A DNA stretch of 64,000 nt from Oidiodendron maius Zn (lineage: Eukaryota > Ascomycota > Leotiomycetes > Myxotrichaceae), in assembly GCA_000827325.1 (NCBI GenBank), contig KN832891.1:587861-651860 (forward strand), read 5' to 3'. A program made the position numbers and the translations under genes. Below the pieces are notes generated by a model. It had not been told where the DNA came from and did no database searches. It saw nothing but the letters and a program-made list of their open reading frames with translations. The stretch's first letter is position 1, and every line of letters begins with the position of its first letter. This document shows positions 1 to 9,902 of this stretch, piece after piece.

Positions 1-133
1 CTTTACCAAAACTGAAAAGCAGCCACTACAACAAACTGCTTATTTGAGCGGCCGTCAGACAGACTCTTCTCATGTTTCCAGAAGGCAGCCAGCGACGTCT
101 TCTATCATTGAACCCTGATCACTCATTGCCATT

Positions 134-2296
134 ATGGCCCCACCCGTCATCCCAGAAGACTATCTGGAGAAGGTATATGCTGGGGTATTAGGAAAGTTGA
201 TTGGCGTCTATGTTGGCAGGCCTTTCGAAGGATGGTCGCACCAGCGTATTATGAAGGAATTAGGCCACATTCGGTATTACGTTCATGAACGACTCAACTC
301 GCACCTTGTGGTTACGGATGATGATGTCGCCGGAACATTTGTCTTTATTCGTGCTTTAGAGGAACACGGGGTTACACCTAGCCTCTCCGCCGAACAGATT
401 GGCAAAACCTGGCTCAACAACACAGTTGAGAAGAAATCTATCTTCTGGTGGGGTGGTAGAGGGCTCTCGACAGAACATACAGCTTTCCTGAACCTAAAAC
501 ACGGTATTAAAGCTCCATCGAGTGGCTCTATCCAAACCAATGGCAAGACAATTGCTGAGCAGATTGGGGCACAGATATTCATTGATGCTTGGGCAATGGT
601 AGCACCTGGTAACCCATCCCTAGCCGCCAAGCTTGCTGAGGCGGCTGGCTCAGTCAGTCATGATGGCGACTCCGTGAACGCCGCTAAGTTATGGGCAGCC
701 ATGGAGGCTGAAGCATTTGTGTCCAAAGATATCGACCACCTCTTGGATACCGGATTGAAATATATCCCACGAGGCTCCCTTATCGCCAAAATAATCAACG
801 ATATCCGTGGCTGGGTAAAGATTGATCAGAACTGGGAAACAACGCGCCAACGGATCGAAGATATATATGGCTACTCCAAGTTCCCTGGAATTTGTCACGT
901 TGCACCAAACCACGCTCTCATGATTGCTACTATTCTTTATGCCAGCGACTTCCATGAAGCTATGCATATTATCAATACCTGTGGCTGGGACACAGATTGC
1001 AATTCAGGGAATGTGGGATGTTTGATTGCTATCATACACGGACTTTCAGCGTTCGAAGACGGACCTGATTGGCGTGGTCCACTAGCAGATCGTGCATTGA
1101 TTTCGAGTGCAGATGGGGGATACTCGGTGAACAATGCCGCGAGAATTACTTATGACGTGGCCAATCTTGGCCGCAGGCTTGCTAGAGAAGCGCCTATCCC
1201 CTTGCCGAAAAAGGGGGCACAGTTTCATTTCACGCTTCCAGGAAGTGTGCAAGGCTTCATCGCAAGTCAAAATGCCCTCCTCCCTAGGCTAGTCCATGTT
1301 GAACAAGCTATCGACCGCAAAAATCGTCCCGGCCTTGCAATTCGTCTCAGAGGCTTGACAAATGCAGTTCAGCCTGTCGAAGTGCTAACCCAAACCTTCA
1401 CGCCACCAGAGATTGTAAATATGAAGATCTACGATCTTATGGCTACTCCTCTAGTTTCCCCCGGACAGACAATACATGCTATCCTGCGCGCAGATGATTC
1501 CAATAATATACCCGTGGTAGTAATCTTGAGAATTAAGCACTATAACGCTGCCGACACTCTCTCTTCATTGGATGGCCCTTCTATTGTTCTCTCTCCTGGC
1601 GATGACCAAACACTCACTTGGACAATACCAGACATCCTCGACAGTCAGCCGATCCAACAGATCGGTATAGCTGTCACTTGTTCCGAAGGGCATCTAAACG
1701 GCACCGTATGGTTAGACTGCCTCTCGTACAGTGGAACACCATGCTTAACTCTCAAACGCCCCTCCGCGGCGCAGAGTAACCCGTTCCAACCCGTCCCGGC
1801 AGGGCAACCGTGCGACTTTTGGAGGAGAGCGTGGATTGATACCTTGAGCACTTTCCGCACTAGGTTTCCGGGCGCGTCCTTCTTTTTGGCGCAGGATCAA
1901 GGTGAGGGTGTCCTAATTACAGGAACCAGGGAATGGATCGACTACACGGTTTCTGTGCCGACGTTCAAGATATATCTCGGGGGTGCAGGTTTGGCCGTGA
2001 GAAACCAGGGACTGAACAGATACTATGCACTTATATTCAAACCAGGAGGAAAGAGCGTGGCCCTTGTCAAAGCCAGGGATGAAAAGAGAACGGAACTCGC
2101 TGCTGCGATTCATGATTGGAAATTGGATGAGCCATACATGTTGACTGTGTGTGTCAGAGGCAAACAGATCACAGGATTTATTGATGATAAATTGGTAGTC
2201 GAGGCGCAGGATGACGACTATGAAAATGGTGGAATTGGTACTGTAGTTTTGGATGGAAGTGTATCTATAGATCAGTTTGATATTGCCCCTATATAG
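134..2296 (+). CDS. ADP-ribosylglycohydrolase-fold protein with C-terminal beta-sandwich domain
   Basis: Intronless, 720 aa. The N-terminal half (about residues 10-350) has the three metal-binding signatures of the ADP-ribosylglycohydrolase family (PF03747): TDDD at 61-64, HDGD at 176-179 and DTD at 286-288 inside GWDTDCNSG. Family members remove ADP-ribose from proteins or nucleic acids using two metal ions, but many fungal members have unknown substrates. Residues from about 560 to 720 look like a LamG/DUF1080-type beta-sandwich, a fold often used for carbohydrate binding. That makes a glycan-related role as likely as ADP-ribose removal. No signal peptide is seen. The start at 134 gives a normal MAPP... 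N-terminus and directly precedes the conserved YAGVLGKLIG helix. A solo LTR follows about 370 bp downstream. The family is secure; the substrate is unknown. Confidence 0.85.
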   Translation: MAPPVIPEDYLEKVYAGVLGKLIGVYVGRPFEGWSHQRIMKELGHIRYYVHERLNSHLVVTDDDVAGTFVFIRALEEHGVTPSLSAEQIGKTWLNNTVEKKSIFWWGGRGLSTEHTAFLNLKHGIKAPSSGSIQTNGKTIAEQIGAQIFIDAWAMVAPGNPSLAAKLAEAAGSVSHDGDSVNAAKLWAAMEAEAFVSKDIDHLLDTGLKYIPRGSLIAKIINDIRGWVKIDQNWETTRQRIEDIYGYSKFPGICHVAPNHALMIATILYASDFHEAMHIINTCGWDTDCNSGNVGCLIAIIHGLSAFEDGPDWRGPLADRALISSADGGYSVNNAARITYDVANLGRRLAREAPIPLPKKGAQFHFTLPGSVQGFIASQNALLPRLVHVEQAIDRKNRPGLAIRLRGLTNAVQPVEVLTQTFTPPEIVNMKIYDLMATPLVSPGQTIHAILRADDSNNIPVVVILRIKHYNAADTLSSLDGPSIVLSPGDDQTLTWTIPDILDSQPIQQIGIAVTCSEGHLNGTVWLDCLSYSGTPCLTLKRPSAAQSNPFQPVPAGQPCDFWRRAWIDTLSTFRTRFPGASFFLAQDQGEGVLITGTREWIDYTVSVPTFKIYLGGAGLAVRNQGLNRYYALIFKPGGKSVALVKARDEKRTELAAAIHDWKLDEPYMLTVCVRGKQITGFIDDKLVVEAQDDDYENGGIGTVVLDGSVSIDQFDIAPI

Positions 2297-3031
2297 AAAC
2301 TACTGCTAGGCTCTCAGGAAGAGACACAAGCCATTGCTTCGACTCATGTAGAAATAATCTTGATATAGCAGCAACAGAGCAAATAAGCATACTCGGCTTA
2401 GAAGGACTGTTGGTCTGTTCTATTCCTCCGTTTCGTCCAAATGTACTGCAAATATGTGGAGTAAATGGAACCATTATACCAAATATGGTGGTGAGAAGAG
2501 ATGACGAGAAGAGGCCGTTGCTAGAAAGTGGAGGAACTAGTATCTGGGTAAATAGGACGGGAAAGAAGTAGCGGCGGTAGGACTAGCTTATATGTAGACA
2601 AGCAATTAGAGACTGCTAAGTTAGAAATAATATCGATTATTCCGTGTTAGATATTCTTAATCAGAGGCAATATAGGTGCACAGGTTATAGTCGGATCAAG
2701 GTGAAACTCAGTTATATTGACTATTGAGTGATGCAGAGACAACTGAGGGGATAAGACTACAGAATACAACACTTATTATATACCTGCTTGGGTGGCAATA
2801 TGCGTAAGCCCTTACGACTATACAGTCGTATGCCATTGCGTATGTTGCCACTAACCCTGAGACATCGTGATGTATATGCTTGAAGCCCTGACACAGTCAA
2901 CAGATATGATTGACCTTTGCACAACACAGATGTCGGACAGCTTCATAGACGTAAAGCCAAACAAGTAGCAGTGCTCCGTTGATTTGAAGAATGCCCCAAT
3001 ACCCGGACAGCGATTTAGGCACATTTAATGT
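2297..3031. other. Intergenic gap holding a solo LTR
   Basis: No gene is seen in this 735-bp stretch between two tail-to-tail genes. Its only recognisable content is the solo LTR listed at 2662-2900. Confidence 0.6.
2662..2900. repeat. Solo LTR related to the copia element at 28-33 kb
   Basis: This stretch aligns end to end with the LTRs at 28476-28765 and 33164-33453. Shared blocks include CAAGGTGAAACTCAGTTATA, the hairpin TACGACT-ATAC-AGTCGTA and GAGACATCGTGA followed by GCTTGAAGCCCT. It lacks about 35 bp after the first block and is otherwise diverged by substitutions. No internal retrotransposon sequence adjoins it, so it is read as a solo LTR left by recombination between two LTRs. It is less AT-rich than the 28-33 kb copies. 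Its ends are accurate to about 10 bp. Confidence 0.75.
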
Positions 3032-3408
3032 CTATACAGCGAAACTTTCGAAGAACACCATCACTAGCCCTTGGTGGACTGACTTGGCAATCGCCTTCAA
3101 AGCCGCATGAGCCTGGCATTCATTATCATAATAATCCATATCCTGCTTGGACTTAAAGACTGTTACGGCCACAACAGTAAAGCCTTGATTGCGTTGATCT
3201 TCAAAGGTGAGACCAGCAGTCACTGAAAGAATGTATGGCTTTCCATCCTATAGTTTATGAGTATTTTGAATGCCGGACGCAGTGGGGAAGATTGCACCTT
3301 CACTGCTTTGGTGGGTATCTCCTTGTACAATGCCAACAGTTTCTGCTGATCGTCGACATTTGGAATCTTGAAGAGAGTGATGCGGTTTATAGGCTTTGTA
3401 GAAGTCAT
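3032..3408 (-). CDS. Small Dabb (stress-responsive A/B-barrel) domain protein, copy 1
   Basis: Two exons, complement(3298..3408) and complement(3032..3247), are joined in phase 0 across a 50-bp GT-AG intron, giving 108 aa. The protein begins MTSTKPINRITLFKIP and ends with a hydrophobic VMVFFESFAV strand. The beta-alpha-beta pattern (RITLFKI, then LLALYKEIPTKAVK, then FTVVAVTVFKSKQDMDYY) is that of the dimeric ferredoxin-like Dabb family (PF07876). Dabb proteins include plant olivetolic acid cyclase and several fungal tailoring proteins, but many have no known reaction. The gene lies on the same strand as the FAD monooxygenase 1.05 kb upstream and resembles a second Dabb gene at 6.5-6.9 kb. 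The domain call is good; the function is unknown. Confidence 0.7.
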
Positions 3409-4457
3409 AGTGCAGAAAAATGATGAAATCCAGAGTAGTTAAGAGTAGAAAAGAAATACTTTTTATGGAATCTCTCGTCCTTACATGCTTGACTGACAAC
3501 AAAGCATAGTCCTTCTACAGTTTTAATCAAAGGCGTCCTGTGACAAAACGAACTGGCTAACAAACGGCAGTGATGGTCGGCAATTACTTGATCCGCAACG
3601 GAGTATTTCCGAACTTATCTGTTGGCATTTGCGGAAGTCGGCGGGAACAGAAGATAGATGTAATCGTAGGGAGGTAACAGGCCGCCACGTTTGTCCCTCT
3701 TTCACCGCTCCGGCCTCGAATAGGGTGCTGGCACTGCACTTCGGCGTGCATAGAGCTTGAAGGTGGATTGAAGTTGATGCATCAGTGATCGATTGTAGAT
3801 TTTCATTGGTCATTGGATTGGGTAGTATGATGTGTTGGAAGGCTACTAAAATAGCGAATTCCATTATCATGATGCGTCATCATATCAGTAGCTATTGACA
3901 CAAATATCCGAAGTCTGTTGAGAGTATTCACTGAGGTAATGAAAGGTTCAGAGTCTAGTACAATAAACGTGACGGTCTTCGTGCGAAACCATTCCTCTAA
4001 CCCATATTACCCAAATCTTCCATATCCACTGGCTTTCATACCTATAAATAAAAAGTTTGCTTTCTTCCACGACGACCTTTCGAATAGTTGAAGCCAATTT
4101 TACTTACCGCCATGTGGCAAATAACGCGGTGGAGATTGAGAAATCGAGCCTTAGATGTAAGAAAATGCCCAGACAAAGAAAGCAGGGATTTCATACTTTT
4201 ATTTTCTTGACATATAATTGTTAAAGCAAAAACTGAGATGCCACATTGGCAAATCTGTGACGGACACAGTGATATTAATAGAGAGATATTTAACTGCAGA
4301 GTACGGAGCACCATTATGTAGTATTGTGTTTATATAGGGACAGGACAGAATTCAATAAATTTTCGAACGAAATGATCTTTTCAAAAGAAGCTGCTGAAGC
4401 GAAAGTTTCAGAAGGAACTCCATGCTTCTATCCAAATCAATTTCATGGCATATCAGC
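3409..4457. other. Intergenic region, no feature recognised
   Basis: About 1.05 kb between the start of the small Dabb gene and the end of the FAD monooxygenase. It presumably contains the Dabb promoter and the monooxygenase 3' UTR. No convincing coding exon, repeat or RNA was seen on either strand. Confidence 0.5.
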
Positions 4458-5839
4458 TTACACCACTGGCAAACCGAATCCATCTTCTACTTTGTACCCA
4501 TACATCCACGCCATTCCGCCTGTGGGCCCATTCCATAATGACTGACCCCACATGATAAGCTCTTTAGCCATCTGCTTGAAGCCATTACTCTCCGGCCTCC
4601 TCTTTCTTCCATTCTCACGTGCCGTTGTGAGAACTTTCTTTACCCTCTCCTTACGATGGGCTTCCCATATTGATAAGAGGTCTAAACCGCGAGTTTTGAA
4701 ATCCTTATGCGTCATCGTATACATCAAGCTATGGGCGTCTTCAAATGCAAGCGAGGCTCCAATGCCCGCAAGAGGTGACATGGCGTGTGCAGCGTCGCCG
4801 AGGAGAATAACACGGCCCTTGGGACTATGCCAATATTCTAGTTCAGGAACCTCAAAGAATCTTCCTATAGTGGTTAGCTCTGACATCTCGTTCATCTGTG
4901 GCTACGTGGCATCTTACGGGTGACCATTAAGATTATCCTTCGCCTGCTCCCTTACGACCTTGCTAATGTGCTTAGGCCAATCGTCACCACCAAATCTCTC
5001 GACAAGCATCTTCTGTTGTTTATCCCTATGTGCCATGAAGTCATCCCAATACTCCTTGCTCTGACTAGGGAACGGGAACGTGGAGAAGAAATCGACTACC
5101 GAGCCATCATAACTGGACGGTAGCATGGCGACGAAGCCAGACTTCCCAAAAGTAAACGCCGGAAAAGATATGTTCTTATGGCTTTCGTGCAGTTGGTTCT
5201 TGGGAACTGCGAGGCCAATGACGCCTATGGACCCGCTATATACCAGCTCGACGTCGACGATGTAGGGGCGCACCCTGGAGTGTATGCCATCAGCTCCAAT
5301 AGCGAAGTCTGCCTCTACAGTTTGCCCATTTTCAAATATAAGCTTGACCCCATTGTCTGTTTCTCCCTCAACGGTAAGGAGCTTCATATTACTGTAAATC
5401 GGGATACCCTGCTCTTTGACCTTGTCGAGCAGCCCCTGATGCACGAGAGATCGATGGATGCGCAGCGCAGGGTAGCCATAGTACTTCCGGCTACCGTTAA
5501 AAAAGCTCCCCAAGTTTTGCCCTCGCGCATTGTATGTGGTGACAGCCTCAAAATTAAATCCTTTCGTGCGAATTTGGTCATATATACCGACATGATCGAG
5601 AACTCGAAGACCGTTTGGAGCCAGTGCAATATTAGCACCCCTGTTATCTCCTTCCTCGCGCAATTCATAAATGGAGGGAAGAATGGAGCCCTCTTTCGCC
5701 AGGGAGAGAGCCAAAGTCATTCCCTAGTAATTATTTTTGCATTAGTTTGAATATATTATAAAGCGACCGCGTTGCGGAACGAGTAGCTTACAGCAAGACC
5801 ACCGCCAATAATTGCCACTGTTTGCTGTCGTTCCGCCAT
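4458..5839 (-). CDS. FAD-dependent monooxygenase (group A, salicylate-hydroxylase-like)
   Basis: Three exons are inferred: complement(5792..5839), complement(4918..5723) and complement(4458..4860), giving 418 aa. The first exon carries the Rossmann motif IIGGGLAG at residues 10-17, completed across a 68-bp intron. Later come the GADGIHSRVR (DG) motif and GDAAHAMSPLAGIG, where the ribityl phosphate of FAD binds. These define the PHBH-type flavoprotein hydroxylases, which use NAD(P)H and O2 to hydroxylate aromatic or related substrates in the cytosol. The second junction is less certain: the donor GTAAGA is good and a CTAAC branch site is present, but keeping the conserved HP-FFEVPELEYW frame requires an AAG acceptor, giving a 57-bp intron. 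It sits among pathway-like genes, so a tailoring or catabolic hydroxylation role is likely. Confidence 0.85.
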
Positions 5840-6471
5840 AGAGACTTGCTATGAACAGAAAGTTAAATAATAGGCTTAGGAATAGAGAGCAAAATTGGCA
5901 TTTTTTGTATCAAATGTTGTATCAGACGTAGATGGCGAATGCTTCAACAAAGCTGGACACTAGTGCCAATTCCCGAGATTGCTGGCAGAGTGGTGGTAGC
6001 ATACGAAGTATATCAAGCTATAATGGTGACAAGGATCGGCGTATCCTCCTCCGGAATCCGTCTCTAGCACCAGCCCCCACCGCGGAGGACTCATCTCGCT
6101 CTGCAACATGACACGGAAGGCGGGAGGATTGCAATACCTCCCCACTCCGGATGAGGATGTGACACCAGCAGGGGTCGCTAGGACTTGTACTCCGGTTATA
6201 TCGCAAAGCTAACTTACAATTGCCACGTTAGGAGACAATTCCTGTAATATTTCCACAAGGCTTTCTTTAGGAAAGGGAGCAATACGCTTCACTGGAAAGT
6301 AATTATAAAAAATTATTAGTTACGAGCATAATTTCAGTATATTCCTATGTTTGTTCCAGACAGGTAATGTTTAAGAGTTAAGAAATGAACAAATCCGTAT
6401 TATAAGTCAATAAATGATCGCTTTCCATTTTAGATCATACGTCTTTCAATACATATGAATTTAAGCTCTGA
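5840..6471. promoter_or_regulatory. Upstream region of the FAD monooxygenase
   Basis: This 632-bp gap separates the monooxygenase start from the 3' end of the second Dabb gene on the same strand. It should hold the monooxygenase promoter. The palindrome-like CGGAATCCG at 6052-6060 has the CGG/CCG form of Zn2Cys6 binding sites; the same 9-mer recurs at 21567-21575. No gene is seen. Confidence 0.3.
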
Positions 6472-6925
6472 TTAGAATTCAATGTCATAGGCAAGACTAT
6501 CCTCACAGATAGCTTCTCTCAACTCATGAAGCCTGCACAAAATTAGCTAATTGATTAACAGTTCTGCACCTGACAAAGTGGCAAACCTAATATGCTCCGG
6601 ACTCTCAGCCCATGTCTTCAGATTTTCTTTAGACTCTAAGGTCAGAACCACCCCCATGCTGTATCCTTTCGCTCTAGAGTCATCAACGGGTGGACCGGCA
6701 TTATTAGATATAACGCCTTTAACAAAATTGTAAGCATACTGGAGAGCATTGCAACATTAGTTACCCACCAGGAGTTTTCCCTACAACAGCACGAGAGCTA
6801 GCAATGAAATCTGCTATCTGCTCCTTTGTGGCATCCTTCTTCAGGCGGAATAATACTTTACCACCCAGTTAGTACAGAGCGTTTTAAAACAGGCTCTGAC
6901 GCCTACCAATGCGATGAACAGGCAT
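6472..6925 (-). CDS. Small Dabb-domain protein, copy 2, in four short exons
   Basis: Too fragmented to appear as one open frame. Exons complement(6907..6925), complement(6769..6855), complement(6587..6716) and complement(6472..6532) join in frame across introns of 51, 52 and 54 bp, giving 98 aa. The product starts MPVHRIVLFRLKKDATKEQ, contains the loop GKTPGVISNNAGPP and the strand GYSMGVVLTLESKENLKTW, and ends EDSLAYDIEF. This matches the full Dabb module (PF07876) in length and strand order, including the conserved SPEHI segment near the C-terminus. It is more canonical than the copy at 3.0-3.4 kb. The two Dabb genes flank the FAD monooxygenase on the same strand, so a shared pathway is plausible. 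The reaction is unknown. Confidence 0.75.
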
Positions 6926-7645
6926 AACGTCGGAAATACTTCGTTGCAATAGCTTCGACCGTTTCTATGTGAGTAAATGAGAATAGCAAAGGATAAATTA
7001 TGATGTTCCAGGCAAGGGGGTAATTGAGGGCAGTAAATAAATGATCAGTCCCGGAGCTGCCGTGACCCCGCATTACAGCCATAAAATCAGAGCTTTCTGA
7101 CGCGATCCTGCATCTCGGCACAGTCATGCCGAGAATTCCCCCTTTGTAATGCGGAATTCCCCCGCAGGTCAGACGGTCTTCTTCGGCTCGTAGACTTTTG
7201 CAGAGATCGTATTCTTTGCTTACGTCGTTTCAAGGGCAACGTACATGCCGACTTGTCACGGAACCCGATTTAGGCACGGCGGACCGGCAAGCTGCGAATT
7301 TAAAGTTCGCAAGGCTAACCACAAATGCCATAGGCCGTAGTATGCCAAGTATTTCCGCAATCACGCTTTTCCATGTCTGGCTTGGAGACTGAACCAGGCG
7401 GACTACTCCATAAGATCTATCTGAATTGGGCATTCCAATTCCTCGTCATCGCGGCTCGCGATGGATGTCTCATCGGCACTTGATGACTGATGCCGTCTCG
7501 AGGGCCAGAGGTCGGCGTGGAAATTCCCAGAGGCCCGACTCCTATAGCATGGCATGGCAAGCCATTAATACAGCCGTCACTTATCTGGGCCGCGTCTATA
7601 ATCTCATAATTCCATAATCATCACTGTCCTTCACAGTACATCAAC
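6926..7645. promoter_or_regulatory. Divergent promoter region, Dabb copy 2 / carboxylesterase
   Basis: A 720-bp gap between two outward-facing start codons. It contains two close GAATTCCCCC blocks (about 7132-7165), the second within CGGAATTCCCCCG, and one copy of the dispersed 18-mer AAAGTTCGCAAGGCTAAC at about 7302-7319. No protein-coding exon is recognised. Confidence 0.35.
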
Positions 7646-9500
7646 ATGACTACGACACTGCAACATCCTACCCTTGGTGCCATTACTGGAGTTGTCAAAG
7701 ATGATATAGTTCAATACTTGGGAGTCAAATATGCTACTCTTGAAAATAGGCTGGCTGCGCCAGTTCCCCTGGTCGACAATGGCGGCCGAGGGCCGATAGA
7801 TGCGACAAGATTTGGGTAAGGCAAATATACATCGTCTTTGTAGTTCTTATTCTTTTAGCCGGACATCAATAGTTTTAACGCCATGCTCCAGGCCCTCTGC
7901 TGTTCATCCAATCAAACTGCTAGATGTCGAGTTCTCTGCAATCCAACAACATCTCCCCAAACCAGATATAACTATCTCTGACACAGAGTGTCTGAATCTG
8001 AATATAACGGTACCTCGGGGCTCATATGAAAAAGCCCTGCCGGTATTTATGTTCATCCATGGCGGAGGCTATGCAATTGGCAGCAACTCCTGGCCTCATC
8101 TAGATCAAGCGCGTATAGTGCGGTTTTCCGCGAAGAAGAACTTACCTGTTATTGGTGTCATTATCAAGTAAGCGTTCCCCATCCCAAGATCTTCTCTTTT
8201 ATGTTGCCGTAATGACATTTTAAGCTACCGACTCGGCCATCTTGGGTTCATGACTTCAGATGAATTGCGAGCTGCGGGTTTCAAATCTAACAGAGCACTT
8301 CTTGACCAACGTGCCGCCCTGCAATGGATCCAGAAGAGCATCGCTGGATTTGGTGGCAATCCTGACAATGTAACAATTTTTGGCGAGAGTGCAGGAGGAA
8401 GTATGTGTCCTATTTCTTGGCGATGCTCGAGGTTGACTAACATGCCAACTATCAGTCTCGTCGATGATCCATCTCAACACATCGAAGCCCCTCTTTAGCA
8501 GAGCAATAAGCATGTCAGGCACTACACTTATGCGAAAACCCATGACCGCAAAAGAAGAAGAGAAAAGTTACAAGGGAGTCCTTGACGCCTTGGAAATAAA
8601 GGACGGGAGACCAGAGGATCGCATCAATGCCCTGATGCAAGTTCCCTTTGAAAAATTCTTAACCATTCCAAGGAGTGTTGGCTGGGCTTGGTGCGTCGAT
8701 GGTGATTTTGTTGACAAAACACTCAGTCATGCTGAACTTGCTGCACTATCTGGACAAACTTCTAAAGCTATTTCGGCCATGCCAGCAGCAGCATTAGTAA
8801 AAGACTTGGTCCTTGGTGACTGTCAGCTGGATGTCAGTTTACCAACCCTCTACATGTTTATCAAATTAATTTCGGCTAACATACTTCATAGACTTCTATG
8901 GTATCCATATTTCTTGCGCCCCGAAAGCCTGGAATTGGCAAGGAATTCTCCGACTTTATGAGACGGACTTTCAGCACAGAGCCCACAGGAGTGGAAGCCA
9001 TTTTAAACGCGTATAAAATTAGCCCCACCACTGCAGACGATGAGGCCTTTCTCCATGTCCTTCAATTCGGCACAGATATCGCGTTTCTCGCACCCGTCCA
9101 CTCCTACGCTGCGGCCTGGCCGGGAAATGCCTACGTCTACCACTTCAATCAGCCTAACCCCTGGGATGGCCCGTGGAAGGGACAAACTGGGCACGTTCTG
9201 GACGTGGCCTCCTTGTTCATGAATTTTGAGGGTGCTCTCACGGTCGAGCAGCGTGCGGTCGGTGAAGCTTTTGCGGAGAACTTCATTAAGTTCTTCAATG
9301 GCGTTGTCCCTTGGCCTGCCTATAAGCAAGATGATCCTTCCACCCTCATTATCGGGGACAGAGATCAGTCTCGAGGGCCAGCATATGTAACCAACAGCTG
9401 CGATCCGAAAGATACCGGACGTAGGCGGGATATATATTCCTTTGCCCGAGTCGTCGGCTTGGACGCAATTATTGACGCATGGAATGAGTTTCGAGGCTAG
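7646..9500 (+). CDS. Type-B carboxylesterase/lipase (alpha/beta hydrolase)
   Basis: Five exons (7646..7815, 7892..8167, 8225..8400, 8456..8832, 8892..9500) give 535 aa; all four introns are 55-76 bp GT-AG. Features of the carboxylesterase B family (PF00135) are the oxyanion-hole segment FMFIHGGGYAIG, the nucleophile elbow GESAGG with Ser about 204, and the catalytic His about 434 in QTGHVLDV. The third member of the triad was not assigned. No N-terminal signal peptide is visible (MTTTLQHPTLG), so the enzyme is probably intracellular, unlike secreted fungal lipases. It should hydrolyse an ester, possibly releasing or trimming a pathway intermediate. It is divergent from a Dabb gene and convergent with the ThDP enzyme at 9.9-11.8 kb. 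Confidence 0.88.
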
Positions 9501-9902
9501 ATGTTCATTGAGACAAGGAGAAATTGATAATCTTCACCGTATAAACTCATTAAGCGAGAATCAGTTCATCTTTGTGATAGTGATAGATTAGATATAGGCT
9601 TACTAACTCCCCAATCAATGCAATTTATTGATATGTATTGTGCATATAGCGGCTGTAGATCACCAGCCGCAGATTTCTATTATTATGGAGGTGATTGATG
9701 TCTGTTTTATATCCCTTAACACTTGAGGAACACATTCCGACTAAATGAAGTGGTGGGCTCACTCTATTATTCCTCTGAGAAGGGGACATCCAGATCGACT
9801 GAGTCATCGCATTGGATCAGAAATCAGTCATTTATTCCAACACAGTGGAATATATGTACTCTAGAAATGTTGACGGAATATCTACATTACCCACGCTGAG
9901 GA
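9501..9902. other. Convergent 3' region, no gene seen
   Basis: This 402-bp stretch lies between two converging stop codons and should contain the two 3' UTRs. It is AT-rich and has no recognisable exon or repeat. Confidence 0.5.

Noticed and set aside
4896-4917. 22-bp intron between CACCC and the ATG at 4895 in the FAD monooxygenase
   Set aside because: Too short and gives the wrong phase. The 57-bp alternative ending at AAG keeps the conserved sequence in frame.
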